Positions 42,586 through 50,382 of a stretch of 50,382 nt of DNA are shown piece by piece; within the stretch, counting starts at the first letter, position 1, and each line of letters starts with the position of its first letter. The notes beneath the pieces were generated by a model. That model had not been told where the DNA came from. It ran no database searches and saw only the letters and a list, made by a program, of their open reading frames with translations. This DNA is from Bacteroidota bacterium. GTDB taxonomy: Bacteria > Bacteroidota > Bacteroidia > Bacteroidales > Prolixibacteraceae. The position numbers and the translations under genes are program-made. Location of the stretch: contig JAJUGZ010000020.1 of NCBI GenBank assembly GCA_029265715.1, positions 1 to 50,382 of the forward strand, in the 5' to 3' direction.

Positions 42586-44367
42586 TTAAAATGAATAACT
42601 GGCGCCAACCAGCACGTTCAGCCCCCGGTTTGCGTAGCCCAGCCATTGCTCGTATTTCTGGAAAGCAAAGTTGTTGAGTTTGCCCCAAAAACTCAGATTT
42701 TTTGAGAAACGGTAGTCGGCACCCACATTCATATCAATAATCGGGTCGAGGGTGAAATAATTGTAAGAATACGAGGGTTCCCCGGTAAGTGTAATGATTG
42801 TTGTATTTTGGTCTCGAATGAGCCCTTTTCGTTCGCCAACAACGAAAATGTCGGCGGTGAACTGAAGTGGCCCGTCGGTATTGAAAATTGTCGATATGGT
42901 TGCGTCGAATTCAGGCATTTGCCAAGGTTGCTCCAGCGTTTTCATCTCGTAAGAGTAATAATTCCCTTTCAGATGAAAAGTCAGGTTAGAACTGGCTGCA
43001 TGATAAATTTCGCCGGAAAGGGTCAGCTGTTTCACGTCGTCGTACAGGCAATCAAACGTATTGTTCAGTGAAAAATCGGATGTCGCTGGTTCGATAAAGC
43101 GATTGGTGCTGTTCAGGTAATAGAAGTGTTGGTTTTTTATGGCGGCGTATGAAACACCTGCCACGTAATTGGTTTTTGGGCTGAATTTGCCCTTGAATCC
43201 TCCGGATAGCACATACGGGACTTCGGAGTTTTTTACGTCGTGGAACCAGTTGGCAAACTGGTTTTCGCGAGCGATAGCCGAGTAAGTATTGTGCTGCATG
43301 TAGCCATCAACTCCGGCATACAAGGTGAGAACCCCGACAACAGGCGACCATTCGGCTTGAAGTTTGGGCGACGCATACAGTTTGGCCTTATCATCATCGT
43401 CGAACACAATGTCGCTGTTTAGCCCGATTTGCAACAGATAGTTTTTGTCTTTCCACATGAGCGACGGGTTTGCTTTCAGTACAATTTGCTGGCGCGAGCC
43501 GAAAAATCCGGTAACACCGTTCAGGATACTATCAACCTTGTAGTAGGTCAGGCCTGCCTCCAGAATTCCGTTAGTCTGGTTGTACTTTTTGTCGAGCCAG
43601 GCCTGAAATTTGGCCAGGTGTTCTTTTTGTCCGGTTCGGGCCCCGAAATACTGATAATTCAAACCGAGATTATAGTTCATCAGGTCGCCCGAAGTGCGGT
43701 CGTTTTTCAGGTTTAGTCCGAAATTGCCCTGGAGGAAAGACTGTTTTTCGCCCTGATACAAGATATGGTCTTTCAGCGAGTCGGGAATGGCATTGCCGGC
43801 GTATCCGTAGTAACGGAAGGCATTGCGCCGGAAGCCGATGGTGGTTGTCAGCGTCGAGCTTCTGAAAAAGTTTTTCAGGAACAAATCGCCGGCATTCAGG
43901 CTTTCCGGGGCATCCACCTTGTCGTCGTTGATCAGTTTCACCGAACCGCCCGATGACAAATGTTTCAGGTGCAGCCCGAAATTGCTTTTGGTGTCGGGTT
44001 GGGCGTTGAAAAACAGCTCGCCGTAGGCCGTCTGGTGGTTTCCGAAACCGCCTTTCAGCAACCCGCGTTCCAGTTGCGAATTGGTGTCGCCAACGATCCG
44101 GGCAGCCTGGACCGGGGTGAGGTCGAAACTCGAAAACACCGGCTTGCTGTAAATCGAATAGTTGAACGTTGGTTTTTCGGACGGTTCGTCTTTTATCTGC
44201 GGAATGTCGTTTATTTTGAACGCATCAGAAATGCTGGGCTGATAAGCTTTTACAACTTCTACTTCTTTTCGGAGCCGGGTGGTGTCTTTTTGGGCTTTTG
44301 CCGTTCCGGAGAATAAGATAATTGCTCCGGATAAGATGAAAATGAGTTTGTTGTTATATCGTTTCAT
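42586..44367 (-). CDS. Outer-membrane beta-barrel protein, TonB-receptor-like
   Basis: This is a 593-residue protein with signal peptide ending SGTAKAQ. A conserved N-terminal stretch VEVVKAYQPSISDAFKIND is followed by about 20 amphipathic strands with alternating aromatic residues, and the C-terminus ends in VLVGASYSF, the terminal aromatic signal for outer-membrane insertion. There is no clear carboxypeptidase-like or full plug domain, so it looks like a barrel specialised away from nutrient uptake. It starts eight bases after the large TPR protein gene on the same strand and is surely co-transcribed; this two-gene arrangement suggests the TPR protein is its periplasmic partner. Function unknown. 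Confidence 0.8.
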   Translation of the reverse strand: MKRYNNKLIFILSGAIILFSGTAKAQKDTTRLRKEVEVVKAYQPSISDAFKINDIPQIKDEPSEKPTFNYSIYSKPVFSSFDLTPVQAARIVGDTNSQLERGLLKGGFGNHQTAYGELFFNAQPDTKSNFGLHLKHLSSGGSVKLINDDKVDAPESLNAGDLFLKNFFRSSTLTTTIGFRRNAFRYYGYAGNAIPDSLKDHILYQGEKQSFLQGNFGLNLKNDRTSGDLMNYNLGLNYQYFGARTGQKEHLAKFQAWLDKKYNQTNGILEAGLTYYKVDSILNGVTGFFGSRQQIVLKANPSLMWKDKNYLLQIGLNSDIVFDDDDKAKLYASPKLQAEWSPVVGVLTLYAGVDGYMQHNTYSAIARENQFANWFHDVKNSEVPYVLSGGFKGKFSPKTNYVAGVSYAAIKNQHFYYLNSTNRFIEPATSDFSLNNTFDCLYDDVKQLTLSGEIYHAASSNLTFHLKGNYYSYEMKTLEQPWQMPEFDATISTIFNTDGPLQFTADIFVVGERKGLIRDQNTTIITLTGEPSYSYNYFTLDPIIDMNVGADYRFSKNLSFWGKLNNFAFQKYEQWLGYANRGLNVLVGASYSF

Positions 44368-44375
44368 AGTCCTGC

Positions 44376-47300
44376 TTACTTTTTCTTTGGGTTGATATTG
44401 ATTTCGATGGGCTTTTCGGTCGGGGCAACCTGTTGTTGTTCCCGGGCTTCGATTTGCTGAAGTCTTTGCCGCGCCATGTCCTGAATGCCGTCTGTCTGGT
44501 CGGAATAATTATCGATCAAACTTTTCAGCGTGTGTTTGGCCTGGAAGCCATCGCCTTTTTGCAGATAGATATCCGACAGGAGGATGAAGCTGTTGGCCAG
44601 CCAGAACTGGTGCGGGGTATTTTTCGAAATGTAGTCCATGATTTCGTTTTCTGCAGCATCGAACTTTTTCTGGCGGTACAGGATTTCGGCCACACGATAT
44701 TTGGCTTCGGCGCCTTCGACCGAGCGGGTATCTTGCGCCAGTTCTCCAAATACCGGCAACGCTTCGTTTATTTTGTTGGTTTGGTAATACGATTGGGCCA
44801 GCATGTAGTTGGCTTCGCGTTTTAGCTCATCGGTGACTTTGTCGGATGTTAGCAGCAATTTGGCCGCATCGGCGCACCGGGCGTAATCATTCAGGTTGTA
44901 GTAACAGCGCATTTCACCGGAACGTGCTTTCAGGAGGTTCCATTTGGTGTTGGCCACTTTTTCGAGGCGCGTGTAATATGTGAGCGCTGTTTTGTAGTCG
45001 CCGGCGTTGTATTTCAGTTCCGACGCTTTGGCTAAAGCCGGTTCGGTGAAAATGTTTTCGGGCTGGGCAATGACATATTCATAATCGGTCAGGGCCGTTG
45101 CGTATTCCCGGTCGTTGTAGCGGCATTCGCCCAGGTAAAAACGGGCGTTTACCATGAAGCTTCCGGTGGGAAACTGGCTGATGTATCTTTCGAATTGGGC
45201 TTTGGCTTTTTTGTCGCCGGCCATAAACAGCTTTTCGGACGACAAGTAGCTTAACGAATCCTGCTCGGTTACCGAAACCTGAATGCCAGACCCAAGTTTG
45301 TCGGCATACGAGAAATATGAATCGACATCGTTTAGTTCCACGTAGTTGTTTTTGATTCCAATCAGGGCAGCCTGGGCCTCGGCGGTATTGGGGAATCGTT
45401 CAACTACTTGTTTGTAGTATCTGTTCGAGTTCTGGAAATCGTTGCTGTTGTAGTAAATCAGTCCCAGCTGCACCCAGACCTTCCCGAGGTAGCTACTTTG
45501 CGGATAGTTGGTGGCCAACTCGTTGTACGAGTTGATGGCTGCCTGTTTTTGGTCGATCCGTTCGTAGGCCCGGCCCAGTTCGTAGAGCGCATCGTCGATA
45601 AAAGCCGACTTGGGATATTGCTGGATCAGGTTGCGCAGGTTACTGATTTTTTGCTGCTGGTCGCGCTGGGTAATACCCAGGCAGAATGCTTTCTGGAACA
45701 GGGCATAATCCGGGTCGAACAGGTTCAGGCGTTGCGAGTTTTCGTAACAACTGATGGCCGTCGGGTAATCGCGGGCCACAAAGGCGCAGTCGCCAAGCCG
45801 GTTCCAGGCATCGGCCACTTTTTCGGTGCGCTCGGCTTTGGCTGCATCCAGGTATTTGCGGAACCAGGTCGCAGCCGAAGCATAATCTTTCTGTTTAAAG
45901 TAAGCGTATCCCAGATCGTAATGGGCTGTTTTATACTCCGGAAGTGAATAGGCGCCGGAGGTGCGCATAAATTTGTTGTATCCGGAGATGGCTTTGTTAT
46001 AGTCGCCCAGTCGGTACCAGGCTTCGGCTTTCCAGAATTCGGAAAGGGTGGCATAGTTGCTGTTAAAATCGCCGGCAGCCTGCGACTTTTCGAAACAGGC
46101 AATGGCCGACTGGTAATCGAGGTTATTGAAATATTCGAGGGCGCGGTAGAACGAAACACGCTGGTAGGCTTTTTTTACCGCCGGGGTTTTTACCTTGATG
46201 TTTTCGATCGAGGCCATGGCATCGCGGTAGTTACTGGTGCTCATGTACACTTTTACCAGGTAGTTGTAGGCATCGTCGTTACGCTCCGAATTTGGGTACG
46301 AGGCAATGTATTTATCGAATGCCTTGATGGTTTCGTTGAAAGGCGAGTACGACAGTTCGTAGGTTATTTTGGCGAAGTTGAACAGGGCGTCTTCCTTGAT
46401 TTTTGCGTCGAAATCCATTTCCGAAGCAGCCTGGAATGCCTGGCGGGCCTTGTTTTTATCGTTGGCCGAAATGTAGCAGTCGGCCAAATGGTAATAGGCA
46501 TTCTGGGCCAGTTCGTCGTTTCCTTTCGATGCGTTTTCCAGATACGGGATGGCTTTCTGTTCCTGGTTGTTCAGGTAATAACAGTAGCCCAGCATGTAGT
46601 TTTCTTCGCGGCCTTTGTTCCCGTTATAGGTGAAATAGTATTCGAGATAGGGGATGGTATTCTGAAAATCGCGCAAATGGAAATACGAGTCGCCGATCAT
46701 TTTGGCCAGTTCGGGTTTTTGTTTAGTCTCGGCCTTTTCCAATAGCGGGGCGGCGTAGCTTACAACTTCCTGATATTTTTGTTGTTTGTAGTAAATCTGA
46801 CTGATGTAGTACGGGATCACTTTGGCAAATGCCGGGTTTTCTTTCAGGGTTTGAAATTCTTTCAGGGCTGTTTCGTAGTTTCCTTTCAGGTAATGGATGT
46901 GAGCCCAGTAATATCTGGCCGGATCGGCATACATCGATTTCCCGTCTTTGATTTCGGAAAAAGCAGCCTCGGCCGGGTCATATTTTTCAAGCTCGAAATT
47001 GGCATATCCGGTTTGATAGTAATATCTGGCCAGTTCGTCTTTGCTCAGTTGCGAACGGTCAATGTCGGACAGGCTCCGGAGGGCCGGGCCATATTTTTTG
47101 TTGTCGAATTGTTGTCCGGCCAGTTCAAAACGGGCGCGGTTCAGATAAGGGCTTTCCGGATTGTTTGAAATAAATTTCTCGACAACCTGCTCGGCATTCC
47201 GGTTGTCGAGTTTCACGGCACACATGGCTTTGTAAAATTCGGCTTCCGATTTTATTTCGACCGAGGTGACCGGATTGCCGGCCAGTTCTTCGTACCGCTG

Positions 47301-47453
47301 CAGGGCCGAAGCATATTTGTTTTTCTGGTATAGCTCGCGGGCTTCTTGGACCTGTTGGTTCTCCGATTGGAAATAGAGGGTTTGTTGTGCGGTGGTCCGG
47401 GTCGAAAGCAAGCAGCCTGCCAGGAACAGTAACAGGAGAAGTTTTGTCTTCAT
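44376..47453 (-). CDS. Large periplasmic tetratricopeptide-repeat protein
   Basis: This is a 1025-residue exported protein. Signal peptide MKTKLLLLLFLAGCLL and STRTTAQ precede about 25 TPR units covering nearly the whole chain (for example AEFYKAMCAVKLDNRNAEQV, YYHLADCYISANDKNKARQA, FQNSNRYYKQVVERFPNTAE). The C-terminal tail is charged and proline-rich. The YbgF/BamD-like repeats (PNSERNDDAYNYL, PKSAFIDDALYELG) are typical of envelope scaffold proteins. The ATG at 47453 is chosen for the signal peptide; the frame begins 13 codons earlier. The outer-membrane barrel gene follows after eight bases. It probably scaffolds or delivers a client to that barrel. Exact role unknown. Confidence 0.88.
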   Translation of the reverse strand: MKTKLLLLLFLAGCLLSTRTTAQQTLYFQSENQQVQEARELYQKNKYASALQRYEELAGNPVTSVEIKSEAEFYKAMCAVKLDNRNAEQVVEKFISNNPESPYLNRARFELAGQQFDNKKYGPALRSLSDIDRSQLSKDELARYYYQTGYANFELEKYDPAEAAFSEIKDGKSMYADPARYYWAHIHYLKGNYETALKEFQTLKENPAFAKVIPYYISQIYYKQQKYQEVVSYAAPLLEKAETKQKPELAKMIGDSYFHLRDFQNTIPYLEYYFTYNGNKGREENYMLGYCYYLNNQEQKAIPYLENASKGNDELAQNAYYHLADCYISANDKNKARQAFQAASEMDFDAKIKEDALFNFAKITYELSYSPFNETIKAFDKYIASYPNSERNDDAYNYLVKVYMSTSNYRDAMASIENIKVKTPAVKKAYQRVSFYRALEYFNNLDYQSAIACFEKSQAAGDFNSNYATLSEFWKAEAWYRLGDYNKAISGYNKFMRTSGAYSLPEYKTAHYDLGYAYFKQKDYASAATWFRKYLDAAKAERTEKVADAWNRLGDCAFVARDYPTAISCYENSQRLNLFDPDYALFQKAFCLGITQRDQQQKISNLRNLIQQYPKSAFIDDALYELGRAYERIDQKQAAINSYNELATNYPQSSYLGKVWVQLGLIYYNSNDFQNSNRYYKQVVERFPNTAEAQAALIGIKNNYVELNDVDSYFSYADKLGSGIQVSVTEQDSLSYLSSEKLFMAGDKKAKAQFERYISQFPTGSFMVNARFYLGECRYNDREYATALTDYEYVIAQPENIFTEPALAKASELKYNAGDYKTALTYYTRLEKVANTKWNLLKARSGEMRCYYNLNDYARCADAAKLLLTSDKVTDELKREANYMLAQSYYQTNKINEALPVFGELAQDTRSVEGAEAKYRVAEILYRQKKFDAAENEIMDYISKNTPHQFWLANSFILLSDIYLQKGDGFQAKHTLKSLIDNYSDQTDGIQDMARQRLQQIEAREQQQVAPTEKPIEININPKKK

Positions 47454-47612
47454 GAGCTTTATTTTTGTTTCTGTAAAAATAAAAATTCCCACTTGTTTAC
47501 AAAGGATCGTTCATGCCGGAATTCTCAACAGAAAACTGTTTATAGTGGCTTATTAGTATGCCTGTTGGGAAAAAAGTTCGTTTGATGGGCCATTTTATCC
47601 CCAACGAACCAT

Positions 47613-47642
47613 TTTGAAAACCTCAGGGTATTATTAGTTTTG
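47613..47642 (+). promoter_or_regulatory. ftsE promoter (-33 TTTG, -7 TAGTTTTG)
   Basis: TTTG (47613-47616) and TAGTTTTG (47635-47642) are spaced 18 bases apart, 23 bases before the ftsE ATG. Close to the housekeeping consensus. Confidence 0.65.
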
Positions 47643-47665
47643 CAGTACGAGCAAACCAAAAGAAC

Positions 47666-48382
47666 ATGGCTTCAGAAAATATTATTGAATTACGAAATGT
47701 CACCATTGCCCAGCGCGATCATGTGGTATTAACCGATATCAGCCTGGAAATCAAATCCGGGGAATTTGTTTACCTGATCGGGAAAGTGGGAACCGGTAAA
47801 TCGAGCCTGATAAAAACCCTGAATGCCGAGTTGCCCGTTACGGAAGGCGAAGCGACTATTGCCGGGTACGATCTGGTGCGCATTAAAACACGCGAGATCC
47901 CGATGTTGCGCCGGAAAATGGGTGTCGTTTTTCAGGATTTCCGCTTGCTGCCCGACCGCAATGTGCGCGAAAACCTGGCCTTTGTATTGCGGGCTACCGA
48001 CTGGAAAGACAACAGTGATATTGAGGACCGCGTACTGGAAGTGCTCGACAAAGTGGGCATGACCCACAAAATTGATTCGATGCCGCACCAGTTGTCGGGC
48101 GGCGAGCAGCAGCGCGTGGTTATTGCGCGGGCCTTGCTCAACAACCCGGAAATGATCCTGGCCGACGAGCCTACCGGAAACCTCGACCCGCAGACTTCCA
48201 TCGAACTGATGCAGATTTTCAGGGAAATCAACGAGCAGGGAAAAACCGTGGTGATGGCCACGCACGATTACCCGATGATCCGCCGTTTCCCGGCCCGTAT
48301 CCTGACCGTGGAAGACCAGAAAGTGTACGAAACCCGGATCACCCATCGCAGCTCGCAGGAACAGGCTTCTGAAAAAGAATAA
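47666..48382 (+). CDS. ftsE: FtsE-like cell-division ABC ATPase
   Basis: This is a 238-residue cytoplasmic ATPase. Walker A is GKVGTGKSSLIKTL (about 39-46), the Q-loop lies in VFQDFRLLPDRNVRENL, the ABC signature is LSGGEQQRVVIARALL, Walker B is MILADEPTGNLD and the H-loop is VVMATHDYPMIRRFP. The Walker A variant and the DRNVRENLAF segment match FtsE, which with FtsX links division to periplasmic peptidoglycan hydrolase activation. In many bacteria ftsX follows immediately; here the next gene is convergent after one base, so ftsX must be elsewhere. An alternative is a LolD-like ATPase, less likely from the Walker A region. Confidence 0.88.
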   Translation: MASENIIELRNVTIAQRDHVVLTDISLEIKSGEFVYLIGKVGTGKSSLIKTLNAELPVTEGEATIAGYDLVRIKTREIPMLRRKMGVVFQDFRLLPDRNVRENLAFVLRATDWKDNSDIEDRVLEVLDKVGMTHKIDSMPHQLSGGEQQRVVIARALLNNPEMILADEPTGNLDPQTSIELMQIFREINEQGKTVVMATHDYPMIRRFPARILTVEDQKVYETRITHRSSQEQASEKE

Positions 48383-48383
48383 G

Positions 48384-49331
48384 CTACAATATGAGTAATT
48401 TCCTGCTGGTCGTCTGTTTTTTTGTCGATAGCTGTAAAATATAAGCGCCAGACGGAATGCCGGACAAGTCAACCGGATAACGTCCGGTTTGACTAATTTT
48501 CACGGTTCTCACTGTTTTTCCGGACATCGTCAGAATATGCAAATAACAATCTGAAACTTCGCCGGAATTTATTTCGATCATAATTTTCCCGGAAGCTGGA
48601 TTCGGATAGGCCTGGAGGGAGAGCGGGCCCATCGTATGGGTTGGAATCGCGTCAACCAGATCAATATAGCAGCTGGTGTATTTCCTTGATTGGAAAATTA
48701 ATGTTTCGTTCTCATGAAAACACAACAATTGATAATCGTGAAACGCATCAGCGGTAAATCCTAACATTGATTGACGAAGAAGGCCATCGCTTATGCTGCC
48801 AATCCCTTCAATCCATATTTCCTGAACTTTCATGTTCGGATCGATTGCCGGGAATTCGGTGAGGTAATAAATTTTCCGGACACTGCTATTCAATGTGGTA
48901 TCGCGCACAGAGTCTAACCGGGAAATGTAATTAAACCCCGAATGGATTGCCGATTGCATGGAGTCTCCAACTTGAAGCCCAAAGTCATAAAGCAGGATTT
49001 CCCGGTCATTGTCAAGGAAATAAATCCGCTTCTCGTCTTGCCTGAGACAACCAGAAACACTCCAGGTTTCATGGGTTTGATTGGTTGACTTTAGCAGGAT
49101 TTTGTAATTGACGTTATTGATGGTCGAGTCGTTGCCGATTTTATACCAGCTTGATTTTAAACTGGAGTAGGAACCTTCCGGCGTTATGCGCGAATCATCG
49201 GTAAAGTGATCTAATACACTCCAAAGGTTAGCACTGTTAAATAAAGGAATCTCTACGTTTTTGGGTTGTTGCCCACAACAATACAAGGTAAGAAGAAGGA
49301 ATATTGAACTGTATATTATTTTCATATTCAT
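48384..49331 (-). CDS. Secreted protein with T9SS type A C-terminal sorting domain
   Basis: This is a 315-residue exported protein of unknown function. The signal peptide runs through IIYSSIFLLLTLYCCG. The body (about 30-230) is unlike anything I recognise, with LKSSWYKIGNDSTINNVNYK and repeated short beta segments. The C-terminal 80 residues form a type A (TIGR04183-like) sorting domain: LQAYPNPASGKIMIEI, then SGKTVRTVKI, SGIPSGAYILQLST and the basic end TSRKLLIL. That domain directs export through the type IX system and anchoring. It is 54 bases downstream of the C10 protease gene on the same strand, so the two may be co-transcribed. Confidence 0.85.
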   Translation of the reverse strand: MNMKIIYSSIFLLLTLYCCGQQPKNVEIPLFNSANLWSVLDHFTDDSRITPEGSYSSLKSSWYKIGNDSTINNVNYKILLKSTNQTHETWSVSGCLRQDEKRIYFLDNDREILLYDFGLQVGDSMQSAIHSGFNYISRLDSVRDTTLNSSVRKIYYLTEFPAIDPNMKVQEIWIEGIGSISDGLLRQSMLGFTADAFHDYQLLCFHENETLIFQSRKYTSCYIDLVDAIPTHTMGPLSLQAYPNPASGKIMIEINSGEVSDCYLHILTMSGKTVRTVKISQTGRYPVDLSGIPSGAYILQLSTKKQTTSRKLLIL

Positions 49332-49385
49332 ATTTTTAATGATTCATGGGATAAAGTTCAATAGAATGATTGAGTTTCTGAAAAA

Positions 49386-50382
49386 TTATGGCTGCCCACA
49401 TTTTTGCATAGTTATAAAAGCTTCGCCTCCTGTTTTTACTTCAAAACCGGAATTTAAATTTACTTCATTTTGAGCTTGGAGTGTCAATCTACCTCCAACT
49501 GTGCCATTTCCATCAACAATAACGTTATTTAAATTTATCAGATCATTTGCTTGATAGATCGTGTTCATCCCACTAGATATAGTCATACTGTTTAGGTTCA
49601 TGATACTTGTAGACGAGCAGTTGGGCTCTATGCCAATGGCTGCTCTATAATAGGTATAGTAGGGAGATTGGGTGTGAGTGCTATCATTGTCATAATCAAA
49701 TAGATAATAATAGGCATCAAGGTATCCACCATTTCCTGCTGCGAAATGAAAATAATCGTTATTCTCAAATCCATCTATAACGACGGCATGTCCATGTGAC
49801 CAGCCTGGACCATAGTAAGCAAAAAGAATTGGACGTTTATTTAACAGTTCGTGTCTGAGATTATCTTTAAAGTTTTCTTTATTACTTGAAATGTAAGTTT
49901 CGTTTAAGTACGTCCAATTAGGAGAGTAATTGAAATATTGAGACATTTTACTCACCCAATTACCCGGATTCCCATATGTTCCGTTTCCACCCCATTCCAT
50001 ATCCACAGAGATGCCGCACATATAAATTAAATGACTTATCTCCATTGAATTAACTTCTGTTATTTCAGGTAAAATGTCAAAACTTCCTTCATTGCAGTTT
50101 GTAGTTCCATTTCCGCAATAAGTTAAGCGAAAAGGAATCTGTGAGTAATTAAACCATTCTTTAGAAAAATCAGTTCCAGAATGACTGCTTACTCCTTGGG
50201 CTGGGAAATGGTAATATTTTATGATTTGTGCCATTGCTAAAGGGACACAGATATTTGCACCATCTTGGTTTGGCAATTGGATGGAATAAGGATACCAGTA
50301 TGCCCATCTAGAGGTTGAGTATGTTTCAAAGAGAGATGGAACAGAAACTGTAGTTGTAAGAAACAAAGATTGAATACTTATA
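49386..50382 (-). CDS. C10-family (streptopain-like) cysteine protease, N-terminus outside window
   Basis: About 332 residues are visible; the frame is open through the window edge, so the N-terminus (signal peptide and most of the propeptide) is missing. The catalytic cysteine lies in GANICVPLAMAQIIKYYHFP, the equivalent of the SpeB nucleophile region, and the catalytic histidine in SHGHAVVIDGFENNDYFHFA, followed by the GNGGYLDAYYYL loop. A C-terminal beta module (about 255-326 of the visible part) contains NLNSGFEVKTGGEAFI, a pattern seen at the ends of Bacteroidota secreted proteins; no T9SS type A domain is evident. Codons are clearly more A/T-rich than in neighbouring housekeeping genes, suggesting transfer. 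It is probably extracellular. Confidence 0.85.
   Translation of the reverse strand, partial: ISIQSLFLTTTVSVPSLFETYSTSRWAYWYPYSIQLPNQDGANICVPLAMAQIIKYYHFPAQGVSSHSGTDFSKEWFNYSQIPFRLTYCGNGTTNCNEGSFDILPEITEVNSMEISHLIYMCGISVDMEWGGNGTYGNPGNWVSKMSQYFNYSPNWTYLNETYISSNKENFKDNLRHELLNKRPILFAYYGPGWSHGHAVVIDGFENNDYFHFAAGNGGYLDAYYYLFDYDNDSTHTQSPYYTYYRAAIGIEPNCSSTSIMNLNSMTISSGMNTIYQANDLINLNNVIVDGNGTVGGRLTLQAQNEVNLNSGFEVKTGGEAFITMQKCGQP

Overview
This window is from a Bacteroidota genome, most likely an environmental or anaerobic member of the Bacteroidales/Marinilabiliales (a Prolixibacteraceae-like lineage is my guess). The evidence is two SusC/SusD polysaccharide-utilization loci (PULs) with ECF sigma/anti-sigma control, the short Bacteroidota-type RpoD, a type IX secretion (T9SS) C-terminal signal, Bacteroidota promoter elements (TAnnTTTG), and weak Shine-Dalgarno sites. 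A flavodiiron protein suggests anaerobic or microaerobic life. I saw no rRNA, tRNA or CRISPR.

Layout. 1-12.5 kb, PUL 1: the last 40 codons of an unknown gene, a 5'-truncated ECF sigma factor, a FecR anti-sigma factor, SusC with an STN signalling domain, SusD, a GH16 endo-glycanase lipoprotein, a heparinase II/III-like lyase, an IS4-family transposase remnant and a GH35 beta-galactosidase. 12.6-26.1 kb, PUL 2: an intact ECF sigma factor, FecR, STN-SusC, SusD, GH28, GH89 alpha-N-acetylglucosaminidase, a DUF5009/HGSNAT-like membrane acetyltransferase and a GH5 lipoprotein. Hairpins separate regulators from susC and susD from the enzymes in both loci. A sialate O-acetylesterase (30.7-32.1 kb) may belong to the same glycan programme. 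GH16, GH35, GH89, the acetyltransferase, the lyase and the esterase would fit amino-sugar-rich glycans (mucin or glycosaminoglycan type), but GH28 and GH5 also allow a plant or algal substrate.

26.2-30.3 kb, minus strand: a compact operon encoding an ArsM-like methyltransferase ending in three cysteines, an unannotated 31-residue cysteine peptide (29488-29583), a radical SAM/SPASM protein, a cysteine-rich DUF1847 protein and a fused thioredoxin/thioredoxin-reductase-like flavoprotein. It has the form of a ribosomally made, post-translationally modified peptide (RiPP) or metal(loid)-thiol system, and is the best candidate here for an undescribed system.

32.2-48.4 kb is largely housekeeping: flavodiiron protein, MltG, RpoD, HtrA, a Cache-domain histidine kinase, a LOG-family hydrolase, GyrB, a TPR protein paired with an outer-membrane barrel, and FtsE. 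The right end (48.4-50.4 kb) carries a T9SS-sorted protein and a C10 (streptopain-like) cysteine protease whose N-terminus lies outside the window.
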